This document shows positions 26,637 to 34,287 of a stretch of DNA of 55,722 nt, piece by piece. This stretch comes from Rhodopirellula sp. (GTDB lineage Bacteria; Planctomycetota; Planctomycetia; Pirellulales; Thermoguttaceae). The number at the start of each line of letters is the position of its first letter. Position 1 is the stretch's first letter. A model generated the notes under the pieces. It had not been told where the DNA came from. It made no database searches and saw only the letters and a list, made by a program, of their open reading frames with translations. The stretch covers positions 1-55,722 of the forward strand of contig JAAYEH010000058.1 of the NCBI GenBank assembly GCA_012728855.1, in the 5' to 3' direction. The position numbers were made by a program, and so were the translations under genes.

Positions 26637-26857
26637 TCGCCGAAGTGTCCCGCAAAGTGGTTGCCACGGAAGAAGTCGCCCCATCGAGCCAGGGAATGTC
26701 CCGGCGACACGAAAAAAATCTATCGGGGGGAAAGTCTGTTGCCAAATCCTCTTGAGGGGAGTAAAAGATAAGAATAGGGATTGAACGGCTCGCGAAGACC
26801 GTCCGGGGCCGTTCGAGAACTGGTTCGTCACGATCGTTCTATGGCAAGGGGACTAGA

Positions 26858-27040
26858 TTGCTAACGGAACAACAGATTTCCCGAAGTTTTCGCAAGCTTT
26901 TCAGCAGCGGCGATTTCAGCGACGACACGTTCGAAAAGGCCGACGCGCTATTGGACGAGTTGCGGCCTGAAAGCCCGTTGCGGCACCGGCTCGGTATGGA
27001 GTTGGATGAATTGCGCCGGCTCCATCTCCAAACGCATTGA
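26858..27040 (+). CDS. Small helical hypothetical protein (60 residues)
   Basis: The TTG at 26858 follows AAGGGG by 7 nt and opens MLTEQQISRSFRKLFSSGDF, then SDDTFEKADALLDELRPESP and RHRLGMELDELRRLHLQ. The alternating charged and leucine residues predict a helical, possibly coiled-coil domain. No in-frame ATG exists upstream. The residue mix looks genuine but I recognise no family. It is convergent with the MfnE-like gene. Confidence 0.55.
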   Translation: MLTEQQISRSFRKLFSSGDFSDDTFEKADALLDELRPESPLRHRLGMELDELRRLHLQTH

Positions 27041-27138
27041 GCCGGCGCGGATGATGAATCCGCGCGGACCGATTGACTGAAGAGCGATCAGACGCGACCG
27101 GCATCTCGCGGTGCGCCCATTGGGTGGTGCGCCACCGG

Positions 27139-27744
27139 TCAAGCGATACCGTCCCTCACCGCCGTGCGAAAATCGACGAAGCGGAGGTGGGGAACTCTTT
27201 CCGCAACCACCCGAAAGTGTTGGTCGACATAACCGGCATCGGCGGCATCGCTTAGCGAAGTCCACGACTTCGAAAAACCACGGGATTTCAGCAATACCAG
27301 TTCGTCAGCGGTGATCGCCACCGCCAACGCCGCCGCGATGGAATCGCTCGTCACGTCCCATGTGTGGGGCAGATTATCGCCGTATCGCGACGGTTGGAGA
27401 TCACGGAGCCATCGTTCGCACTCGAAAACCAACAGGCGATCCGTCCTTTCCATAGCCAGCAAATCTTCCAGCCGGCTAACGAGCAGCGATTCCGGCAAGA
27501 GTCTCGCAACCATTTCGGCCGTAATCCCCAGGATTCGCACACACAGCCAATGGGCGGCTTCTTCACTTAGGTTGTGACGGACGTGGGACTCGCGAATCCC
27601 ATCGGCCAGCCGGCCGCCACCGACGAGGATCACATTCTGCATGGGCGGCTCGGTCGCCAGCCACTTTCGGATCCTGGGGGCCAGATCGTCGAGATCGAGG
27701 AGGCTCCCCCCCAACTTGATTGTCCGGCGGTGGACTGGGCTCAT
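27139..27744 (-). CDS. Amino-acid kinase family protein, MfnE-like (methanofuran-type cofactor synthesis)
   Basis: The 201-residue protein has the amino-acid-kinase (aspartate/glutamate/uridylate kinase) fold. RRTIKLGGSLLDLDDL carries the ATP-binding K-x-G-G-S, and NVILVGGGRLADGIRE the glycine-rich acceptor site. WDVTSDSIAAALAVAITADE and LVLLKSRGF are typical of the small subgroup linked to tetrahydromethanopterin/methanofuran pathways. In archaea MfnE phosphorylates the aminomethylfuran phosphate intermediate. Its start overlaps the stop of the upstream hydantoinase-like gene by ATGA (27741-27744), so the two are translationally coupled. The function is inferred from family and context. Confidence 0.75.
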   Translation of the reverse strand: MSPVHRRTIKLGGSLLDLDDLAPRIRKWLATEPPMQNVILVGGGRLADGIRESHVRHNLSEEAAHWLCVRILGITAEMVARLLPESLLVSRLEDLLAMERTDRLLVFECERWLRDLQPSRYGDNLPHTWDVTSDSIAAALAVAITADELVLLKSRGFSKSWTSLSDAADAGYVDQHFRVVAERVPHLRFVDFRTAVRDGIA

Positions 27745-28751
27745 GGTTCATTTTTCCGAGCAATGACGGCCAGCGCGTGCGCCGTCGCCGCCTGCGAGAC
27801 GTTTGGGCCCAGTTCTTTCCCGAGCGAGATCACTTCAGACGCGAAACCCAAGCGGCGAACCACCCGCAACGCGAAAAACTCGCCTTGGCCCGATATCACC
27901 ACAGTGCGAGGCAGGGCCGACATGCGGCCCACGACCCGTTTGGCGGCATGGACGACTGTGCGGAGTTGGGCTTCGGCCACGAAGCGAGCGATCGCCAGGG
28001 TCTCCGAACGCTCGATGAGCGTGCGGTCTCCGCAGATGGATCGAGCCAGCCGGTCGTGCGCTGCCTCGATCGTGGCCGCGCGACCGTCGGCGGTGTGGGT
28101 GTTCTCGGGCTCTTCGGGGAGATCTTCGAGCACCAGGTAGACATCCAGGCTGGTGGCAAACACCTCCTGCGCCGTCGGCATCTGCCGCCGGCGCCACGGT
28201 ACGTGGCTGGCCAAAGCGCAAAGAGGGCTGCGCTGGACGCCTGTGTAGACCAGTTCTCCGCTTGCCAATCGCTCCAGATCGGTGCGTCCCCAGGGCGACG
28301 GATTTCCTTCGTCGAGCGGCACAATGTCGCATGTCGTGGAACCGACATCGACGACCAAGCCAACCCCGTGGGCGGCATAGCGACCCGCGAACTGCGTCAG
28401 CGCCAACCAGTTGGAAGCGGCGGCCAACAGCGGCTCCGACGCCGCCGCGGCGGGCGATGCCCACGAACCATCGATGCGGTAGACGTGAACGGCCCGCCTG
28501 CCGGCCGCCACCGTCACGGCATCCAGAATCGCCCACACGCCTTCGGCCTTCGTCGAAAAACAATCGGCCAATTCGCCGGTCATCGTCACCGCCAGGGCCT
28601 TGGCGGGGGGCGAATCGGCGAGAATCCGAGCCAGCGCGGCAGGCAGATCGCGGGGTTGCTTCCAAAGCGGAAAAGGCCGGCTGAGCGCAAAGCCGAGACC
28701 GTCCGCCGCTTTCAGATTTGCGCCACCAATGTCGAATGCCAGCCAGTCCAT
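27741..28751 (-). CDS. Hydantoinase-like H4MPT-linked C1 pathway protein (TIGR03123/MfnF-like)
   Basis: The 336-residue protein has an actin-like ATPase/hydantoinase-A fold. It opens MDWLAFDIGGANLKAADGLG and later has LALTQFAGRYAAHGVGLVVDVGSTTCDIVPL (read as two motifs, AAHGVGLVVDVGST and TTCDIVPLDEG), RSPLCALASHVPW and VVISGQGEFFALRVVRRLG. This pattern is the TIGR03123 family of proteins encoded with tetrahydromethanopterin and methanofuran genes. The archaeal member MfnF joins the furan and APMF parts of methanofuran. It sits between MfnD-like and MfnE-like genes on the same strand, which strongly supports the assignment. The REP array at 28765-28892 lies directly upstream. Confidence 0.82.
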   Translation of the reverse strand: MDWLAFDIGGANLKAADGLGFALSRPFPLWKQPRDLPAALARILADSPPAKALAVTMTGELADCFSTKAEGVWAILDAVTVAAGRRAVHVYRIDGSWASPAAAASEPLLAAASNWLALTQFAGRYAAHGVGLVVDVGSTTCDIVPLDEGNPSPWGRTDLERLASGELVYTGVQRSPLCALASHVPWRRRQMPTAQEVFATSLDVYLVLEDLPEEPENTHTADGRAATIEAAHDRLARSICGDRTLIERSETLAIARFVAEAQLRTVVHAAKRVVGRMSALPRTVVISGQGEFFALRVVRRLGFASEVISLGKELGPNVSQAATAHALAVIARKNEP

Positions 28752-28764
28752 GCGGGTGCTTAGT

Positions 28765-28892
28765 AGATCCCGCTTGCCGAGCGGGATCTTGCCAATCAGG
28801 TTTTATTCGGCAAGCAGGATCTACTCAAACAGAGATCCTGCTCGGCAAGCAGGATCTACCCAGACACAGATCCCGCTCGGCAAGCGGGATCT
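28765..28892. repeat. Tandem array of four REP-like palindromes with compensatory changes
   Basis: Each unit is about 25 nt: two 10-nt arms around a 5-nt centre. Unit 1 is 28765-28789 (AGATCCCGCT-TGCCG-AGCGGGATCT). Unit 2 at 28798-28822 keeps only its right arm. Unit 3 is 28833-28857 (AGATCCTGCT-CGGCA-AGCAGGATCT). Unit 4 is 28868-28892 (AGATCCCGCT-CGGCA-AGCGGGATCT). Units recur every 33-35 nt. The C-to-T change in the left arm of unit 3 is matched by G-to-A in its right arm, so pairing is kept. A single copy lies at 37969-37991. Unit 4 overlaps the stop codon of the MfnD-like gene by two bases. Confidence 0.85.
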
Positions 28893-29901
28893 AGCGGTAC
28901 ACTCTGCCGTCGGGGTCGAATTGTAACGGTTGTTTTGAGAACGACAACTCCACATCACGCCCTCGACGAACAGCCAGCAGGGCCGCGGCCAGATTGCTTT
29001 GGGCCGCCCTACGCAGCCCCACGTAGGACGTGGTCAGACGGGGGTTGATTTCGATCACCACGTCCTCGCTGCCTTCGGGAGCCTCGCCCAAGACAAGATC
29101 GACGCCCACGTAGCCGGTCGCCCCCGGCAGCGTGGCCATCGCGCGACGCGCCAGCCGGGTGGCTCGCGCCGCCAGGCCGTCCGCCAGCGGCAGTGAGCCG
29201 CCGAGATACGCCAAGCGACCGTCCTCGCTGAGGTGTTGCCGGCAGGGAGTCAGCGGAACTTGCCGACCGGGTCCGCAGAGCAGCGCCACGCTGGCCGCCG
29301 TACCGGCCCGGAACGACTCCAGTCGCCACTGGGTTTCGGCCGCATCGTAACGAACCGTGTGCCGAGCCGAATTCACCAGCGTCAGGCCCAGCGACCCGGC
29401 GCCGAACCGTGGCTTCAAGACGGCCGGGTAAGGGAAATCGGCCGGCAGCGGATCGCCGCCGTGAAGCAACCGCCCTGCGGCGACCGGCACGCCTGCGGCG
29501 GCCAGGTGTTCGACCGTACGCTGCTTATCGGAAGCGAGTTCGACGAAAGAGGGCTCGGGACCGAGCAAACGACCTCCCGCGGCCACAACGCGGCGGCATC
29601 GCTCGAGCAGGTGCCCGTCGAACTCCGGAGCAATCACGATCGTCCAATCGGCCACGGCAGCCAAGCGATCGAATTCGATCCACGACCGCTCCGGGCAATC
29701 CACCCGGATTTCACACAAGCGGTGTCGGCCCAGCGGCGCCAGGCGGGCATCGCGAAGGATCGTCACCTCCCATCCATTCACCGCGCCGAGATCCTCCACC
29801 AGCGCGGCGAGCATCGCCTCGCCTTCCCGTAGCAGAGACTTCGGAAAGGGGCGATTCAGGCAGCCTCCACCGCTGACAAACTCATTGACGAAGATCTGCA
29901 C
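28891..29901 (-). CDS. ATP-grasp ligase, MfnD-like (tyramine-glutamate ligase family)
   Basis: The 336-residue protein opens VQIFVNEFVSGGGCLNRPFP, matching the start of MfnD-type ATP-grasp enzymes. GTG at 29901 is chosen because GGAGAAGG precedes it by about 8 nt and the similarity begins there; an alternative GTG at 29919 adds six residues. ATP-grasp features follow: SDKQRTVEHLAAAGVPVAAG, YPAVLKPRFGAGSLGLTLV and GYVGVDLVLGE with the metal-binding EDVVIEINPRLTTSYVGLR. In methanogens MfnD adds glutamate to tyramine at the start of methanofuran synthesis. With its two downstream neighbours this is a compact cofactor cluster, although no tyrosine decarboxylase is nearby. Confidence 0.8.
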   Translation of the reverse strand: MQIFVNEFVSGGGCLNRPFPKSLLREGEAMLAALVEDLGAVNGWEVTILRDARLAPLGRHRLCEIRVDCPERSWIEFDRLAAVADWTIVIAPEFDGHLLERCRRVVAAGGRLLGPEPSFVELASDKQRTVEHLAAAGVPVAAGRLLHGGDPLPADFPYPAVLKPRFGAGSLGLTLVNSARHTVRYDAAETQWRLESFRAGTAASVALLCGPGRQVPLTPCRQHLSEDGRLAYLGGSLPLADGLAARATRLARRAMATLPGATGYVGVDLVLGEAPEGSEDVVIEINPRLTTSYVGLRRAAQSNLAAALLAVRRGRDVELSFSKQPLQFDPDGRVYR

Positions 29902-29944
29902 GCCTTCGTCCTTCTCCACGTCGCATGGCAGGAGAACCTTGAAC

Positions 29945-31966
29945 TTACCTATCCGGGATCGCTTCCAGCAGCAGAGTTTCCAAGGGTTTCAAAGCAATTC
30001 GCACCGGTTTGCCGGCCTCGATGACTTGCTGGGAACGAGTTCCATCTTTCCACGGGCTTCTCAACAGGTACCGCTTTGCGGCCGTCGGCGGCAGCTCGAA
30101 GGCGGCTGCCGCATCGATCGAGATCTCCGTGGTATTGTTGCTGGGATTTCTTAACGCCAGAATTCCTTTCCGCGGCGACCAGGAGGCGTAGCCGTAGGGC
30201 CGGCCCTCGCCGGGGTCGCCGCCGATCCAATGGACGTCGACCAGCACGTCGCCGTGCGCTCGAGCCCAGTGCGCCGCTTCAGCCAGGGCGTCCCAGCCGG
30301 CGGGCTGCATCATTCGCGGCGTGAGATAGAGTTCGTAGGTCTGGGTGCCGCTGCCGAAGCCCATGCGAATCTCGTCGATCAAGTCGTCGACGTCGGCGGT
30401 CATCTGGGTCGCCGTGCCGAGTTGGGCGTAGCAGACGGTAACGGTCATCAGCGAGTTGAGCGGGCAGAGCGGCGCGCGGCCGGCGATCATCCGATAGACG
30501 ATCATGTCGCGATAGGTGATCCACTGCTGGCGTTTTGGCCCCTCGCCGTGGACGTTCCAGTCATGCCCGTTCCGCCAGATCGAGTCGCCGTAGAAGAGCC
30601 AGTACGGCGACGGCCAGGTGCCGGTGGTGTTGCTGACGAAGACATCCGGGCGGTGGCGGCGGAGTTGGAGAATCAAGTCCAGCAACGATTCGACGTCGGG
30701 CGAGAACTCCGCTCCGGCGCCGCGCGAGTCGATCCCCTGGGCGATGCCGTCGAACTTGAAGAAGTTCGCGCCGTATTTCTCGATCATCTCCACGCAGATG
30801 TCGCGGTAGCGGGCGCGGTACTTCGGCCCGTCGAGCGTGAAGCCGCGCGGATTCGTCTCGAATCCCTGCGTCTTGCCGAAGTCGATCCGCTCCTGCTTCG
30901 CCTTCCCGTAACCGCCCCAAGGCGAAAGCCAGACGCCCAATGCCGAGCCGTACTTCTCCGCAGCGGTCTTCAGCGGAGCGAAGCCGCGGGGGAAGCCGTC
31001 GTGAAACTGCCAGAGCGTCCGGTTGTCGTCCCAGCCGTCGTCAAAACAAAAAGAGTCGAGGCGGACACCCCGCTTCTCGGTCAGTTCGCGGCCGAAGCGA
31101 TCGATCACGTCGAGGCACTGCTCTTCGTTCATCTTGCGGTCGGCCCAGGCGATGTCCCACCAGGAATTGTAGTGCAGAAACAACTGGTACGGCCTGGCGC
31201 GGCGGTGCTCGACGTAGTGGAGGAATCCGCGGCGAAGCTGTCCGGGCGGAACGACGCCGATGACCGCCGAGCGAGACCAGCCGTCGCCTTGGCCGTCCAG
31301 CCGGTAGACCCGTGCCGAACAGGCGGCGCGTCCTTGTTCGACGCGGGCGGTCGCCGTGGGATGCTCGACGGCAAAGAACAGGCCGCCGGCGACCACCGGC
31401 GAACCGTCCACCTCGCCCACGACTTCCGCTTGCGGTGCGGCGATATCCAGGAGGATCACCTCCCGGATGCCGTGCCCTGCATCGTCCGTCTTGAGCGTCA
31501 ACTGTTGGTTCAGGTAGTTCGCTCCGTCGCGGAGCGTGGCCTTCCAGAGCAGGCGAATCGCGCCGTCCTGCGACACAAGCGGCAGGCTGGCCTCCCAGCC
31601 GCCCTGCCGCTGACAAGCCTGCACGGCGTCCGGTACGGGTGCAAGTCGCTGGAGTTTCGGTTCGGCGGTGGGCCGAAATCGCGAGGCGCCGAGCTTTTCG
31701 CCGCCTTCAAGAACGACGTGAAACGCCTCGCCGCCTTGCAAGGAAGAATCGGAAATACGGTCGGCGATTTCCGACAGAGCGACGTTTCCCTTGCCGAGAT
31801 CCCACGAGACCGATAGGACGCTGTTCTCCATCACGAGTCGGCCGCCTTCGAAACGTGCGGAGGCCTCGCCGGGCTCGGGACCGGGGAACTCCAGCGCCGG
31901 GCAGCGCGACGCGGCGGCGGTCAGGACGAAGGGCAACAGTGCGACGATCGATAGAAATCTGGGCAT
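29945..31966 (-). CDS. Secreted alpha-galactosidase-like glycoside hydrolase
   Basis: The 673-residue protein starts at ATG 31966 after AGGAG with a signal peptide (MPRFLSIVALLPFVLTAAAS). About residues 30-270 form a beta-rich N-terminal domain. A TIM barrel follows with RPYQLFLHYNSWWDIAWADR, GVRLDSFCFDDGWDD, ALGVWLSPWGGYG, ANFFKFDGIAQG and SNTTGTWPSPYWLFYGDSIW. The FKFDG aspartate is placed like the nucleophile of clan GH-D enzymes (GH27/GH36). The C-terminus is a beta domain (GILALRNPSNNTTEISI). It would release terminal galactose-type sugars outside the cytoplasm. The stop is 43 bp from the MfnD-like start, so co-transcription is possible, though the functions differ. Confidence 0.82.
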   Translation of the reverse strand: MPRFLSIVALLPFVLTAAASRCPALEFPGPEPGEASARFEGGRLVMENSVLSVSWDLGKGNVALSEIADRISDSSLQGGEAFHVVLEGGEKLGASRFRPTAEPKLQRLAPVPDAVQACQRQGGWEASLPLVSQDGAIRLLWKATLRDGANYLNQQLTLKTDDAGHGIREVILLDIAAPQAEVVGEVDGSPVVAGGLFFAVEHPTATARVEQGRAACSARVYRLDGQGDGWSRSAVIGVVPPGQLRRGFLHYVEHRRARPYQLFLHYNSWWDIAWADRKMNEEQCLDVIDRFGRELTEKRGVRLDSFCFDDGWDDNRTLWQFHDGFPRGFAPLKTAAEKYGSALGVWLSPWGGYGKAKQERIDFGKTQGFETNPRGFTLDGPKYRARYRDICVEMIEKYGANFFKFDGIAQGIDSRGAGAEFSPDVESLLDLILQLRRHRPDVFVSNTTGTWPSPYWLFYGDSIWRNGHDWNVHGEGPKRQQWITYRDMIVYRMIAGRAPLCPLNSLMTVTVCYAQLGTATQMTADVDDLIDEIRMGFGSGTQTYELYLTPRMMQPAGWDALAEAAHWARAHGDVLVDVHWIGGDPGEGRPYGYASWSPRKGILALRNPSNNTTEISIDAAAAFELPPTAAKRYLLRSPWKDGTRSQQVIEAGKPVRIALKPLETLLLEAIPDR

Positions 31967-32034
31967 GACGAAACTCCTCGTTCGGCCAACGGCCGCAGTT
32001 GAAGTCGAAATCGGAAATCCGAAATCGGGGTGAA

Positions 32035-32151
32035 TCACGGTCTACCTTCCAGAACAAAGGCCAGCAGTCGGCGCTGTTCATCGAGCAGATCACGGTGTTC
32101 CTCGAGCAGTGCCGCCTGCTGACGAGAGAGTTGTTCCAACAGTGCTATGAT
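32035..32151 (-). pseudogene. Coiled-coil C-terminal remnant
   Basis: The frame from 32151 to TGA at 32035-32037 reads IIALLEQLSRQQAALLEEHR and then DLLDEQRRLLAFVLEGRP. It is an uninterrupted heptad-type coiled coil with a natural end, but it has no start codon and joins directly to a truncated HNH gene. It looks like the last third of a small accessory protein left by a deletion. The family is not recognised. Confidence 0.45.
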
Positions 32152-32243
32152 CTGCCGACATCGCCTTCCGCAACCCCGCAATACTCACAGACGAAGCCCG
32201 CTCGCCGGCGGACCAACTCGCGAACAGCGGCTGGGATGCTCAT
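32145..32243 (-). pseudogene. 5' remnant of an HNH endonuclease gene
   Basis: ATG at 32243 opens MSIPAAVRELVRRRAGFVCE and continues YCGVAEGDVGRS before TAG at 32145-32147. The A-V-R-x-L-V-x-x-R-A-x-x-x-C-E-Y-C-G start is the well-known beginning of small HNH endonucleases (normally about 130-170 residues). The HNH core itself is absent. Its start overlaps the stop of the upstream 101-residue gene by ATGA, the arrangement usual for this two-gene unit. The break point falls where the coiled-coil remnant begins. Confidence 0.75.
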
Positions 32244-32545
32244 GCGGATTGCGTCGTCTTCTGCCCAATTTGTCGATGGAGAAACTCGATTTGCCGCCGC
32301 AAATCGTCATTCTCGGAAGAAAGAGCTTGTATGCGCTGGGTGACCATCTGGAGCTGCACAAGGGCGGCGTTTACATCAGCTTCCAGTTCGGCAACGCTGT
32401 CACTTGCGCCAACCCCTCGGAGCGATGCGTCTTCCTGCCGATCCTGCTGCATGTACCAATCTTGAAGCTGAACACGTTCGTCATCCGACAGAGGCTCGCC
32501 GCGCGTCGCTCGGTCATGCAATTGTTGGGCGCTGCTCGAACTCAT
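32240..32545 (-). CDS. Small coiled-coil protein paired with an HNH endonuclease gene
   Basis: The 101-residue protein starts at ATG 32545 (MSSSSAQQLHDRATRGEPLS) and continues DDERVQLQDWYMQQDRQEDA. A coiled coil follows (LVQLQMVTQRIQALSSENDD). Proteins of this pattern, with 'A-x-x-G-E-P-L-S-x-x-E-x-x-x-L-x-x-W-Y', often precede HNH nuclease genes in cyanobacteria and planctomycetes as overlapping pairs and may act as a partner or antitoxin; that role is inference. The downstream HNH gene is truncated here, so this gene survives without its partner. Confidence 0.68.
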   Translation of the reverse strand: MSSSSAQQLHDRATRGEPLSDDERVQLQDWYMQQDRQEDASLRGVGASDSVAELEADVNAALVQLQMVTQRIQALSSENDDLRRQIEFLHRQIGQKTTQSA

Positions 32546-32832
32546 TGCCGTGCTCTTTTTCACCAAAAAACCGAGATCATGGCGATCGAAGTAAGTGCCA
32601 TATCCCCCTATATGTATATTGGCCGTTCCAGCACGAAGAGTCAAGGCAGGCGGGGAGCCAAGGCACTTTGACAAGCTTTTCGACTCCGGGATAGAATGGC
32701 TCCCGACGCGGGGGAGTGCCGGATGTGATGGCAAGCGGCGTCGGTTGGCGGATCCACATCCTCAAGCGCGCACTGAAACCACGTCCGAACAGACTCGAAG
32801 CCTTACTGAACGCCCGAACCTTGGCGAAGACG

Positions 32833-33483
32833 ATGTCTCCACTCGATCTCATCGACCGCACCGCCGGCTTCGTGAAGGCCAGCCTTTCGGGCGAAGGGAG
32901 CGGTCACGACTGGTGGCACACCTGCCGGGTCTGGAAGACGGCCCAACGGATCGGACGAGCTGAAGGGGTAGACCTCCTCGTCGTGGAACTTGCCGCTCTG
33001 CTTCACGATATCGCTGACTGGAAGGCGCATGACGGCGACTTGACGGTCGGCCCCGAGGCGGCAAGGAAGTGGCTCCTCCGGCTCGGCGTGGACAGGAGCG
33101 TGGTCGAGGACGTCTGCCGGATCATTTCCGACATCTCCTTTAAGGGAGCCCGCGTCGAGCAGCCGGTCCTCTCCCTGGAAGGGCAGGTAGTCCAAGACGC
33201 CGACCGGCTGGATGCCATCGGGGCCATCGGCATCGCCCGCGCATTCGCCTACGGTGGCGCCAAGGGACGGTTGATTCACGACCCGGACGTGAAGCCTCAA
33301 CAACATCAGACGGCCGAAGCCTATTTGAAGAGCGGCGGCACAACGATCAACCACTTCCATGAAAAGCTCCTCTTGCTCAGGGATCGCATGAACACACCGA
33401 CCGGCCGGGCCGTCGCGGAGAAGCGGCATCAGTTCATGGAAGACTATCTGAAGCGATTCGATGAGGAGTGGGAGGGAGAGTGA
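32833..33483 (+). CDS. HD-domain metal-dependent phosphohydrolase (YedJ-like)
   Basis: The 216-residue protein carries the HD superfamily metal ligands in order: SGHDWWHTCRVWKTA, LLVVELAALLHDIADWKAHD and GQVVQDADRLDAIGAIGIAR. The spacing and the tail (HFHEKLLLLRDRMNTPTGRA) match the small stand-alone HD hydrolases related to E. coli YedJ, acting on phosphoester substrates that are not defined. ATG at 32833 fits the family start; the frame is open upstream to 32716 without similarity. It is divergent from the coiled-coil/HNH remnant. Confidence 0.88.
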   Translation: MSPLDLIDRTAGFVKASLSGEGSGHDWWHTCRVWKTAQRIGRAEGVDLLVVELAALLHDIADWKAHDGDLTVGPEAARKWLLRLGVDRSVVEDVCRIISDISFKGARVEQPVLSLEGQVVQDADRLDAIGAIGIARAFAYGGAKGRLIHDPDVKPQQHQTAEAYLKSGGTTINHFHEKLLLLRDRMNTPTGRAVAEKRHQFMEDYLKRFDEEWEGE

Positions 33484-33714
33484 TGCCAAACAACCGATAG
33501 GTCTACGTGCCGAATTATCCGATCGACGGAAGCGAGGAAGCAGTCGTGTCGGTAACCACTGCTTTACCGTTCCGGCCGAGTCTATCGTTCCTTGCGACCG
33601 CTTCGGTTGCTCGGTCGGCGGTCAATGAGGGGACAGTGTGTTCGTACCAGGCAAAGTAGATCTTGATTGACGAGCCAGGTTGCCGTGGTCTCGGGACGGA
33701 GGTAAAATGACATC

Positions 33715-33951
33715 ATGCCGACAGTGCTGCGTCATGGACCGTTTCGATTCTTCTTCTACGCCGGTGACGGAACGGAACCGCCGCACATCCACGCAGAACG
33801 AGACGATGGGGAAGCCAAGTTCTGGCTCGACCCGGTTCGGCTGGACCGAAGTTATGGCTAGCGTAGCAAGGATATCCATCAGTTTCAGCGACTGGTGGAA
33901 GAGCATCAGGCGGAGTTATTGGAGGCGTGGGATGAGTTCTTCGTCGGTTGA
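33715..33951 (+). pseudogene. DUF4160 gene interrupted by an in-frame amber codon
   Basis: ATG at 33715 gives MPTVLRHGPFRFFFYAGDGT, then EPPHIHAERDDGEAKFWLDP and VRLDRSYG, followed by TAG at 33859-33861. The same frame then continues RSKDIHQFQRLVEEHQAELL and EAWDEFFVG to TGA at 33949-33951. Together the 78 codons cover the whole DUF4160 domain (family start R-F-F-F-Y-S-x-E-x-x-E-P-P-H-I-H-V). One sense codon has become TAG, so the protein stops after 48 residues unless read through. The 3' end overlaps the DUF2442 gene by 20 nt, the usual arrangement of this putative toxin-antitoxin-like pair. Confidence 0.82.
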
Positions 33952-34237
33952 CACAGAGCATGTTGTGACGGTCAATATCCGTGTGACCGAAGATGCCTTG
34001 TGCGTCGAATTGGGCGACGGTCGAACCATCACGGCGCCGTTGGCTTGGTATCCGCATCTGTTTCACGGGACGGCCGACGAGCGCCGGGTCTGGCGATTGA
34101 TCGCCGCCGGTCGTGGGATTCACTGGCCGGATCTCGACGAAGATATTAGCGTGGCCAATCTGCTCTCCGGTAGGCCGTCTGCCGAAAGCCAGAAGTCGCT
34201 GAAGAAGCGGCTTGCGGCAAGGCCGCAGAAGAAGTGA
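33932..34237 (+). CDS. DUF2442 domain protein, partner of the DUF4160 gene
   Basis: The 101-residue protein begins at ATG 33932, inside the last codons of the DUF4160 frame. It contains VNIRVTEDALCVELGDGRTI, APLAWYPHLFHGTADERRVW and GRGIHWPDLDEDISVANLLSG, the classic DUF2442 pattern (short beta-sheet ending in W-P-x-L-D-E-D-I-S-V). DUF4160/DUF2442 genes nearly always occur together in small mobile modules and are suspected toxin-antitoxin partners, which is unproven. Here the second gene is intact while the first has a stop codon. It starts 51 bp before the DUF58 gene. Confidence 0.85.
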   Translation: MSSSSVDTEHVVTVNIRVTEDALCVELGDGRTITAPLAWYPHLFHGTADERRVWRLIAAGRGIHWPDLDEDISVANLLSGRPSAESQKSLKKRLAARPQKK

Positions 34238-34287
34238 GCCCTCTGGCGGTGAACCAAGGCAGAAACGGCGGGAAGGGAAAGGTCATC

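Noticed and set aside
26640..26760. Possible GTCGCC/GGCGAC palindrome after the serine hydrolase gene
   Set aside because: Only 6-7 nt arms match and the rest does not pair; too weak to call a repeat or terminator.
28765..28892. CRISPR array
   Set aside because: Units are palindromic and only about 10 nt apart, spacers are not unique 30-mers and no cas gene is near; the REP interpretation fits better.
30230..31816. Plus-strand open frame of 528 codons
   Set aside because: Shadow of the alpha-galactosidase-like gene on the minus strand; no domain motif.
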